Assembly (NCBI RefSeq): GCF_900101265.1
Contig: NZ_FMZS01000002.1
Span: forward strand, 310,001 to 374,000
Direction of reading: 5' to 3'
From: Massilia sp. PDC64
GTDB taxonomy: Bacteria; Pseudomonadota; Gammaproteobacteria; Burkholderiales; Burkholderiaceae_D
Length of the DNA stretch: 64,000 bases
Below, in pieces: positions 35,324 to 42,087 of the stretch. The stretch's first letter is position 1. Each line of letters starts with the position of its first letter. Made by a program: the position numbers and the translations under genes. Under the pieces are notes generated by a model. The model saw nothing but the letters and a program-made list of their open reading frames with translations, did no database searches and had not been told where the DNA came from.

Positions 35324-36457
35324 ATGGCCCGCCGCACCCGCCTTTTTCTCTCCAGCCTCGCTCTCGCCGTGCTCCCGCTGTCCCACGCGGCCGAGCTGGG
35401 CGACCCGCGCGTGTCGTCGCACATCGGCCAGCCGCTCGTGGCCGACGTGGAGCTGACGATGCTCGACGATGCCGCCACTCCCGTGCAGGTGCGCGTGGCC
35501 AGCCCGGAGGTGTACAACGGCGCCGGCATCGCCATGCCGCCCGTGCTGTCCAGCCTGAACCTGTCGGTGATGCGGCGCGACGGCCGCCAGTTCCTGCACG
35601 TGACGTCGCTGCGTCCCGTCGACGCGGACCATGTCCACCTGTACCTGGAGCTCGTCGACAAGGGCCAGCGCGCCGTGCGCCTGGCCACGCTGTGGCTGAC
35701 GCCGGATCCGAATCCCGCGCCTCCCCCCGCGCCCGTGCGCGTGGCGGCGCCGGCACCGGCACCTGCGCCGGGGTCTGACGCGGTATTGCTCGCGCAGGTC
35801 GAACGGGCCCGCGCGGCGCACGCTGCGCCGGTGGTCCGGCGCGAAGCCGCAAAATCGGTAACGCCGCTGCCCAAGCCGGTGGTGCGTCGTCCGCCGCCGG
35901 CTGCCGTCGCGAAGCCGGAGACGCCGCCCGTCTGTGCGCCCCGGGCCGAGGAAGTGCAGGCCTGCGCGGCCCTCGGCGCGAAAAACGACGAATTGCGCAC
36001 GCGGCTCGGCCAGGTCGAGGACCGGATGAAGAAGCTGCAGGTGTCGCTGGCGGCGCCGGCCGTGGCGCACGAGGCGGCCAGGCCGGAAACCAGGCCGAAG
36101 GAAGCGGAGCTCAAGCCGGAGCCGCCGAAGGACGCGCCGCCGAAGGAAGCCGACAAGCCGGCGCCGCCGCCGCCGAAACCCGTCGGTCCGCGCCCGATCT
36201 CGTCGATCAAGCCCCTGGTGCCGCACAAGCCGAAGGCGCCGCCGCCGGACGAGGGCTTGCCGTGGGGCTGGATCGGCGCCGCCATCGGCGTGCTGGCGCT
36301 GGGCGGGGCGGGGGCGTATGCCGTCGTCCGCCGCCGCAAGGCGACGCCGGCACCCGCGGAGACGCCGGGCCTGTTCGAGGCATTGAAGGCCCGTTTCGCG
36401 GCGCGCACGAAGGCCCCGAAGGCGGAAGACGGGGCCGCCGAGCCGACGCTCGAATAG
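35324..36457 (+). CDS. FimV-like membrane protein
   Basis: 377 residues. The start at 35324 gives a signal peptide MARRTRLFLSSLALAVLPLSHA. The next ~100 residues (AELGDPRVSSHIGQPLVADVEL, VRVASPEVY, LNLSVMRRDGRQFLHVTS) match the N-terminal FimV/HubP domain. A Pro/Lys-rich linker, a short coiled segment (~235-265) and one membrane span (~325-345) follow. It is much shorter than true FimV (~900 residues) and lacks LysM and the cytoplasmic TPR domain. A role in polar organisation or pili is only inference. Confidence 0.8.
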   Translation: MARRTRLFLSSLALAVLPLSHAAELGDPRVSSHIGQPLVADVELTMLDDAATPVQVRVASPEVYNGAGIAMPPVLSSLNLSVMRRDGRQFLHVTSLRPVDADHVHLYLELVDKGQRAVRLATLWLTPDPNPAPPPAPVRVAAPAPAPAPGSDAVLLAQVERARAAHAAPVVRREAAKSVTPLPKPVVRRPPPAAVAKPETPPVCAPRAEEVQACAALGAKNDELRTRLGQVEDRMKKLQVSLAAPAVAHEAARPETRPKEAELKPEPPKDAPPKEADKPAPPPPKPVGPRPISSIKPLVPHKPKAPPPDEGLPWGWIGAAIGVLALGGAGAYAVVRRRKATPAPAETPGLFEALKARFAARTKAPKAEDGAAEPTLE

Positions 36458-36481
36458 TGTTCAAGATCTGCGCACGAGTCG

Positions 36482-36511
36482 TCTACACAAGTGCGGATTT
36501 TGCGTTATACT
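36482..36511 (+). promoter_or_regulatory. Promoter-like sequence for the 36.5-36.75 kb transcript
   Basis: TATACT at 36506 is a good -10 element; TCTACA, 18 bases upstream, is a weak -35. No protein start follows within 300 bases that would use it directly. Confidence 0.45.
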
Positions 36512-36516
36512 GATCC

Positions 36517-36737
36517 CGAACAAACGGCCCAGGGTCCGCCGCAGTCACCACCGATAGCGTGGCGCGGGTGAGGACGGTCGCTGATGAAGCGCCTGACGCC
36601 GGAAGCGGTTCGCCAGCCTACAGTGGCCGGCGGACGCCGGAGGCAACCGGCAAGAGGCGACGCCAGGGGATGCCTGGTGCTCGCGCTCCCCATTCCAGGA
36701 AACCGCGCAGATGACCCACGTCGCTGCGCGGTTTTTG
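36517..36737 (+). ncRNA. Candidate structured RNA in the gap before the HxlR gene
   Basis: The 366-base gap between 36458 and 36823 holds no convincing reading frame. It contains a promoter-like sequence, several GC-rich self-complementary stretches (for example CCAGG-N5-CCTGG near 36665) and a strong terminator. The unit could be a small RNA or a leader that ends before the HxlR gene. I compared it by eye with common riboswitches, 6S, SRP and RNase P RNA and saw no convincing match. Confidence 0.4.
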
Positions 36738-36740
36738 TTT
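36701..36740 (+). terminator. Rho-independent terminator of the candidate RNA
   Basis: AACCGCGCAG pairs with CTGCGCGGTT around a 13-base loop and is followed by TTTTTG and more T. Confidence 0.85.
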
Positions 36741-36823
36741 GGTTTTTGTTAGTGCTGCGTGCGTTGGCCCCCCGCTCGGGTTATCGCTACCATATGGTCA
36801 GACCATCGATCGAGGAGGGGGAC

Positions 36824-37249
36824 ATGAACGACGTCGTGCGCGCGGACCTATTCTCAGAGTATTGCCCGTCGCGTGAAGTGCTGAAACATGTGACGAGCCG
36901 CTGGGGCGTGCTCCTGCTCGTCGCGTTGATGGACGGCACGCACCGCTTCGGCGAACTGCGCCGCAAGGTGGGCGGCATCAGCGAAAAGATGCTGGCCCAG
37001 ACCCTGCACTGGCTCGAGCAGGACGGTTTCGTGCAGCGCATCGCCCATCCCGTCGTTCCGCCCCACGTGGAATACCGGTTGACGCCGCTCGGCGAACAGA
37101 TCGGCTACAAGCTCGGCGACCTGGCCGCGTGGATCGAAGGGAATCTCGATGGCATCCTGGCTGCGCAGCGCAAGGCCGCAGTTGCTGGCCTCGACCAGGA
37201 AGCAAAAAGCCCCTTGGACGGGAAGTCGAAGGGGCTCGTCGCGGAGTAG
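36824..37249 (+). CDS. HxlR family winged-helix transcriptional regulator
   Basis: 141 residues from the ATG preceded by GAGGAGG. The HxlR pattern is clear: CPSREVLKHVTSRWGVLLLVALMDGTHRFGELRRKVGGISEKMLAQTLHWLEQDG (~12-70), then YRLTPLGE. The Cys near the N terminus is the usual redox or electrophile-sensing position. The final ~15 residues (EAKSPLDGKSKGLVAE) are encoded by DNA that also forms the terminator of fliT on the other strand. The target gene is unknown. Confidence 0.9.
   Translation: MNDVVRADLFSEYCPSREVLKHVTSRWGVLLLVALMDGTHRFGELRRKVGGISEKMLAQTLHWLEQDGFVQRIAHPVVPPHVEYRLTPLGEQIGYKLGDLAAWIEGNLDGILAAQRKAAVAGLDQEAKSPLDGKSKGLVAE
37204..37236 (-). terminator. Terminator of fliT, inside the end of the HxlR gene
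   Basis: Read on the minus strand, AGCCCCTT pairs with AAGGGGCT, with an inner GAC/GTC pair, and TTTTTG follows. It lies 20 bases after the fliT stop. Confidence 0.8.
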
Positions 37250-37255
37250 GGCGGA

Positions 37256-37540
37256 TCAGTGGGCCGGGCTCAGCGCGCGGTCCAGCTGGCCCATCCACGG
37301 CTCCGTGATGTCACGCACGGCGCGGTCGTTGGCCATGATCTGCTTGAGCAGGTCGATCTTGCGCTTGCGGGCGGCGCCGTCCAGCGGCGGCACGCCGCTC
37401 TTCGCCGCGCTCGACTGCAGGGCGCACTGCGTTTCCAGGCGGGCCAGGCCGTCCCAATCCCCTTCGCGCGCAGCGACCGCCATGCGGCTGCTCAGGGCGG
37501 CGATGTTTTCATACATTGCGAGGACTTCGTTGGACGTCAT
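37256..37540 (-). CDS. fliT: Flagellar export chaperone FliT family protein
   Basis: 94 residues. LAMYENIAALSSRMAVAAREGDWDGLARLETQC and RKRKIDLLKQIMANDRAVRDITEPWM match betaproteobacterial FliT, a helical chaperone for the filament cap protein FliD that also binds FlhDC. GGAG eight bases upstream supports the start. In most species it follows fliD and fliS; here it stands alone among unrelated genes. Confidence 0.85.
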   Translation of the reverse strand: MTSNEVLAMYENIAALSSRMAVAAREGDWDGLARLETQCALQSSAAKSGVPPLDGAARKRKIDLLKQIMANDRAVRDITEPWMGQLDRALSPAH

Positions 37541-37639
37541 GACTGCGCTCCACCAATTGAGGCAAACTCCGGCCGGATTGCCGGTTGTCTGCCTTTTACG
37601 GCAGCGTTTTGGAGAACTTTAGGGTTTCGAAAGATTTTT

Positions 37640-37670
37640 TTGAAATTTTTTTTTGGGGCGCGCGTATAGT
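37640..37670 (+). promoter_or_regulatory. Promoter-like sequence upstream of the M13 peptidase gene
   Basis: TTGAAA at 37640 and TATAGT at 37665 are 19 bases apart, after an AT-rich tract, and 46 bases before the start codon. Confidence 0.45.
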
Positions 37671-37715
37671 GCACGCCAGCTTCACCAACGAAACCTGAAA
37701 ACATAAAGGGACATC

Positions 37716-39809
37716 ATGAACATCAGCTTGACTCCGATCAAGACCGCCATCGTTCTCGCGATGTGCGGCACCGCGTTCGTTACCACGGGCGCGATGGCAT
37801 CCGGGCAGACCCCGCCCGCGGCCGAGGAGGACGTAAACGCGGCCGGGAAGACTGCCCAGGCCACTCTGCGGCCGGGCGACGATTTCTTCGCCTGGGCCAA
37901 CAAGGACTGGCTTGCCAAAACGGCCATCCCCGAGGACCGCAGCCGCTGGGGCGCGATGGACAACCTGGCGGAGGACACCAACCAGCGCATCGTCAAGCTG
38001 ATCGAAAGTGTAAGTAACGACAAGAAAGCGGGGCCGGAAGCCCGCAAGGTCGCGGATTACTACAACGCCTACATGGACGAGTCCGCGATCGAGGCGCGCG
38101 GCGCCGCTCCGCTGAAGCCGCTGCTGGCGCAGATCGGCGCCATCAAGGACAAGGCCGGCCTCGTGCGCGCGCTGGGTGCGTCCGTGCGCGCGGACGTCGA
38201 CCCGCTGAACAATACGCATTTTGCGACCGAGAACATCTTCGGCGTCTGGATCTCCCCCGGCCTGCACGACCCGGCGCACAACTGGCCGTACCTGCTGCAG
38301 GGCGGCCTCGGCATGCCGGACCGTGCTTATTACCTGGACAACAGCGAGCGCATGGCCGGCCTGCGCAGCCAGTACCAGAAGCACATCGCCGCGATGCTGA
38401 AACTGGCGGATAAGGTAGGAACTGCGGCGACGACGGATGCGGACGCCGACGCCCGCGCCGCGAAGATCTTCGCGCTGGAAGTGGACATCGCCAATACCCA
38501 CGGCACCCGCGCCGACTCGGCCGACGTGCTGAAGGCCGACAACACGTGGACCCGCAAGGACTTCGCCGCCAACGCGCCGGGCCTGGACTGGGACGCGTTC
38601 TTCAAGGCCGCGCGCCTCGGCGACCAGGACAAGTTCATCGTCTGGCACCCGTCCGCCGTGAAAGGCGAGGCGGCCCTGGTCGACAAGATCGACCTCGCCA
38701 CGTGGAAGGATTATCTCGCCTTCCACACCATCAACCGCATGGCCAACGTCCTGCCCAAGGCCTTCGTCGACCAGCGCTTTGCGTTCTACGGCAAGGCACT
38801 GTCCGGCACGCCGCAGCAATCCATGCGCTGGAAGCGGGCGCTGGGCGCCACGAACGAGGCGATGGACGAGGCCGTCGGCAAGCTGTACGTCGCGAAATAC
38901 TTCCCGGCCGAGAACAAGGCGCAGCTGCAAAAGATGGTTGCGAACATCGTGGCGGCGTTCGGCAAGCGCGTCGACAAGCTCGACTGGATGGCGCCCGCCA
39001 CCCGCGCCCAGGCGAAGGAAAAACTGAAGACCCTGTACGTGGGCGTCGGCTATCCGGACCGGTGGAAATCGTATGCCGGCCTAAAAGTCGATCCGAAGGA
39101 TGCGTTCGGCAATGCGCTGCGCGCCGAGGCGTTCCACACGGACCAGGAACTCGCGAAGCTGCATGCGAAGCCGGACCGTACGGACTGGTCGATGCCGCCG
39201 CAACTCGTCAATGCCGTCAACCTGCCGCTGCAGAACGCGCTGAACTTCCCGGCCGCCATCCTGCAGCCGCCGTTCTTCGACCCGAAGGCGCCGGATGCCG
39301 TCAACTATGGCGCGATCGGCGCCATCATCGGCCACGAGATCAGCCACAGCTTCGACGACCAGGGCTCGCAGTTCGACGCCCAGGGCCGCCTGCGCGACTG
39401 GTGGACGAAGGAAGACATGGAGCATTTCAAGGCGGCGTCGCACAAGCTCGTCGAGCAGTACAACGCCTATAAACCGTACCCGGACCTCGCCGTCAACGGC
39501 CAGCTGACCCTGTCCGAAAACCTGGCCGACCTGGCCGGCCTGGAAGCGTCGTACGACGCCTACCGCGCCGCCGCCGGCAAGAACGCGTCGGAAGAGAGCG
39601 ACCGCCAGTTCTTCACCGGCTACGCGCAGAGCTGGCGCACGAAGGCGCGCGAGGCGGCCGAACGGCGCGGCATCCTGACGGACGGCCACGCGCCGCCGCA
39701 ATACCGCACGGCCACCGTGCGCAACATGGATGCCTGGTACAAGGCGTTCGACGTGCAGCCGGGCCAGGCCCTGTACCTGCCGCCGGAGGAGCGCGTGCGC
39801 GTCTGGTAA
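37716..39809 (+). CDS. M13 family zinc metallopeptidase (neprilysin-like)
   Basis: 697 residues, full length for the family, with a signal peptide ending near GAMAS, so periplasmic or secreted. The zinc motif HEISH occupies residues 540-544 and the third ligand Glu is at 601 in LSENLADLAG. NAFYNP-type substrate-binding and the final PEERVRVW are near standard (the usual Cys before VW is absent). AAAGGGAC supports the start. It cleaves oligopeptides; the natural substrate is unknown. Confidence 0.94.
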   Translation: MNISLTPIKTAIVLAMCGTAFVTTGAMASGQTPPAAEEDVNAAGKTAQATLRPGDDFFAWANKDWLAKTAIPEDRSRWGAMDNLAEDTNQRIVKLIESVSNDKKAGPEARKVADYYNAYMDESAIEARGAAPLKPLLAQIGAIKDKAGLVRALGASVRADVDPLNNTHFATENIFGVWISPGLHDPAHNWPYLLQGGLGMPDRAYYLDNSERMAGLRSQYQKHIAAMLKLADKVGTAATTDADADARAAKIFALEVDIANTHGTRADSADVLKADNTWTRKDFAANAPGLDWDAFFKAARLGDQDKFIVWHPSAVKGEAALVDKIDLATWKDYLAFHTINRMANVLPKAFVDQRFAFYGKALSGTPQQSMRWKRALGATNEAMDEAVGKLYVAKYFPAENKAQLQKMVANIVAAFGKRVDKLDWMAPATRAQAKEKLKTLYVGVGYPDRWKSYAGLKVDPKDAFGNALRAEAFHTDQELAKLHAKPDRTDWSMPPQLVNAVNLPLQNALNFPAAILQPPFFDPKAPDAVNYGAIGAIIGHEISHSFDDQGSQFDAQGRLRDWWTKEDMEHFKAASHKLVEQYNAYKPYPDLAVNGQLTLSENLADLAGLEASYDAYRAAAGKNASEESDRQFFTGYAQSWRTKAREAAERRGILTDGHAPPQYRTATVRNMDAWYKAFDVQPGQALYLPPEERVRVW

Positions 39810-39901
39810 CGGGAGGCTTTATGTCTCGCGGGTAAGCTGCGCCGGTCGGAAAGAGGCCCGGACTAGAATGGTTCGGGCTTCTTTCAGCGTGGTTATTGCT
39901 T

Positions 39902-40582
39902 ATGAAACAGCACTATCTCGACGTCGACCGGCGCATCATCCACCACTTTGCACACATGATCGAAGACGACGACTACGAAGACATCACGCGGCGCACGCTG
40001 CACCATTACGACGACAATGCGCGCCGCTTCTTTGCCGGCACCATCGACCACGACGTCAGCCAGAACATCGATGCGCTGCTGGGCGCGATCGAGGCGCCGC
40101 CCCCGGCCACGATCCTCGACTTCGGCTGCGGCCCCGGCCGCGATCTGAAAACGTTCACGGCGCTGGGCCACCACGCCATCGGCCTCGACGGCAGCGAGAA
40201 ATTCGTCGAGATGGCGCGGGCGTACAGTGGCTGCGAGGTGTGGCACCAGAACTTCATCGACCTGCATTTGCCGGACGCCACGTTCGACGGCATCTTCGCG
40301 AACGCGTCGCTGTTCCACGTGCCGCGCGAGCTGTTGCCGAAAGTGTTGCGGGAACTCCATGCGGCGCTGAAGCCGGGCGGCGTTCTGTTCAGCTCGAATC
40401 CACGCGGCCATAACGAGGAGGGCTGGAACGGGCCGCGCTACGGCTGCTTCCACGACTATCCGGCCTGGGAACGCTACGTGACCGCGGCCGGCTTCGTGCC
40501 GCTGCGCCATTATTACCGCCCGGAAGGTTTGCCGCGTGACCAGCAGCCGTGGCTCGCGAGCGTGTGGCGCAAGGCCAGTTAA
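39902..40582 (+). CDS. Class I SAM-dependent methyltransferase
   Basis: 226 residues. Motif I TILDFGCGPGRDL (~75) and HHAIGLDGSEKFVEMAR identify the SAM-binding Rossmann fold; FDGIFANASLFHVPRELLPKVLRELHAALKPGGVLF is the rest of the core. There is no strong ribosome-binding site at the ATG, and TTG six bases earlier is possible. It resembles small-molecule methyltransferases; the substrate cannot be inferred. Confidence 0.87.
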   Translation: MKQHYLDVDRRIIHHFAHMIEDDDYEDITRRTLHHYDDNARRFFAGTIDHDVSQNIDALLGAIEAPPPATILDFGCGPGRDLKTFTALGHHAIGLDGSEKFVEMARAYSGCEVWHQNFIDLHLPDATFDGIFANASLFHVPRELLPKVLRELHAALKPGGVLFSSNPRGHNEEGWNGPRYGCFHDYPAWERYVTAAGFVPLRHYYRPEGLPRDQQPWLASVWRKAS

Positions 40583-40686
40583 TCTTTTGTTAGTTTGCGT
40601 ACAGAATGAAGGTCGCCATCCAACTATCCTGAATGCATCCCGCTTGATTCCGCAAGCGGTCTTAACTCATCAAGGAGGATTCCGAC

Positions 40687-40866
40687 ATGAACGACGACCA
40701 GATCAAAGGTAAAGCCAAGGATATCGGCGGCAAGGTTCAGGAGGAAGTCGGCAAGGTTGTCGGCAGCAGCGAACAGCAGGCCAAGGGCCTGTCGAAGCAG
40801 GTCGAAGGCAAGGTGCAGGAAAAAGCCGGCGATCTGCGTGACGCGATCAACAAGGGCAACCGCTGA
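40687..40866 (+). CDS. CsbD family stress-response protein
   Basis: 59 residues, short but clear: MNDDQIKGKAKDIGGKVQEE continues with KVVGSSEQQAKGL and VQEKAGDLRDAIN. AAGGAGG lies ten bases upstream, the best ribosome-binding site in this region. CsbD proteins are very hydrophilic and are induced by general stress; the mechanism is unknown. The ~100-base leader contains a small hairpin (CCGCTTG/CAAGCGG). Confidence 0.9.
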   Translation: MNDDQIKGKAKDIGGKVQEEVGKVVGSSEQQAKGLSKQVEGKVQEKAGDLRDAINKGNR

Positions 40867-40887
40867 TCCGCGCGTTGTCCCCGTCTG

Positions 40888-40916
40888 AAAACGGCCGCTT
40901 CGTGCGGCCGTTTTAC
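40888..40916 (+). terminator. Bidirectional terminator between csbD and the second AI-2E gene
   Basis: AAACGGCCG pairs with CGGCCGTTTT. It has T or A runs on both sides and serves the two convergent genes. Confidence 0.85.
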
Positions 40917-40917
40917 G

Positions 40918-41985
40918 TTAACCGGTCGGCCGGTCGCCGAGGATGTCTTCCACGTACAGCTTGTCGACGAGCACCATCAGCATGGCCGTCAGCGGCGTCG
41001 CCAGCGCGATGCCCGCGAAGCCGAACAGGCTGCCGAACACGAGTTGCATGACGATGGTGAGTGCGGGCGGAATCTCGACCGCGCGCGCCTCCACGAGCGG
41101 CTGCAGCACATAGCCTTCGATCGTCTGGATGCCGAGGAACAGCAGCACCGTGTACAGCGCCAGGTCGGGACTGATCGACAGCGCGATCAGGACCGCCGGC
41201 ACGCCCGCCATGATCGGGCCGATGTAGGGAATGAAATCGAGCAGCCCGGCGATGATGCCGAGGATCAGCCCCAGCGGCACGCCCAACAGCGTGAGCCCGC
41301 CCGCCGTCGCGATGCCGACGATCAGCATCGACAGCGATTTGCCGATGAGCCAGCGTGCCAGGTTGTCGCCGATGTCGTCCAGCACTTGCACGGTGCGGTC
41401 GCGCTTGTCCTGCGGTACGAGCTTCACGATGCCGTGCTTGTACTGGCGCGGGGACAGCGCGAAATAAATGCCCACGAACAGGATGATGGCGACGTTGCCG
41501 ATCGCACCGAGCACGCCGCCGAAAAAGATGCCCGCATTGGGCACGAACTGCTGCATCGACCCGATGAGCTCCTTTGCATCCGGCAGGTCGGCGGCGATGC
41601 GCGCGAGCAGCGGCTTGCTTTCCACCATCTGGCGTAGGCGTTGCAGGGATTGCGGAATCTGCTTCGCCAGTTCGGTCGACTGCTCCGCGATCTGCGGCGC
41701 CATCGCCCATCCGCCGAGCCCGATGACGAGCAGCAGCGCCAGCACGACGACGACGAGCGCGAGCTTGCGGTTCCAGCCGAAGCGGCGGTGCAGGATCGCG
41801 CTCAGCTCGTACAACAGCACGGCGAACAGGACGCAGGCAAACAGCAGCAGCAGTGCGTCGATGGCAAGCACGACGGCTGCGATGAGGGCGAGGAACAGCA
41901 CCGCGATCCCGTCGATGAGGACGAAGCGGCGCATCAGCTTGCGCTGGGCCGGCTTGACGGCGGGGGAGGAGGACGTGTCGTTCAT
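40918..41985 (-). CDS. AI-2E family transporter (second copy)
   Basis: 355 residues with about eight membrane segments, beginning RRFVLIDGIAVLFLALIAAVVLAIDALLLLF. LDFIPYIGPIMAGVPAVL and LQPLVEARAVEIPPALTIVMQLVFG are typical PerM/AI-2E motifs. It is closer to the standard family than the copy at 18796. The gene lies downstream of the S9 peptidase on the same strand, separated by a region of strong palindromes. Confidence 0.9.
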   Translation of the reverse strand: MNDTSSSPAVKPAQRKLMRRFVLIDGIAVLFLALIAAVVLAIDALLLLFACVLFAVLLYELSAILHRRFGWNRKLALVVVVLALLLVIGLGGWAMAPQIAEQSTELAKQIPQSLQRLRQMVESKPLLARIAADLPDAKELIGSMQQFVPNAGIFFGGVLGAIGNVAIILFVGIYFALSPRQYKHGIVKLVPQDKRDRTVQVLDDIGDNLARWLIGKSLSMLIVGIATAGGLTLLGVPLGLILGIIAGLLDFIPYIGPIMAGVPAVLIALSISPDLALYTVLLFLGIQTIEGYVLQPLVEARAVEIPPALTIVMQLVFGSLFGFAGIALATPLTAMLMVLVDKLYVEDILGDRPTG

Positions 41986-41998
41986 GACAGAATGCTAT

Positions 41999-42082
41999 CA
42001 GCCGCGCGACTGGACCGTCGCGCGGCTGGCAGTGTCAGTGAATTCGGGTCAGGGCCCCAAAAGCAAATTCGGGCCCTGACCC
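41999..42082. repeat. Two perfect 12-bp palindromic hairpins
   Basis: CAGCCGCGCGAC (41999) pairs with GTCGCGCGGCTG (42017). GGGTCAGGGCCC (42046) pairs with GGGCCCTGACCC (42071), and each arm of the second is preceded by AATTC. Neither is followed by a T run, so they look like dispersed REP-type elements more than terminators. Confidence 0.6.
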
Positions 42083-42087
42083 CTGCC

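Noticed and set aside
36517..36700. Possible riboswitch (M-box, yybP-ykoY, cobalamin, FMN) or 6S/SRP RNA
   Set aside because: Short similarities such as GGTGAGG and GCCGGAA exist, but the conserved cores are not present in order, so I list it only as an unassigned candidate RNA.
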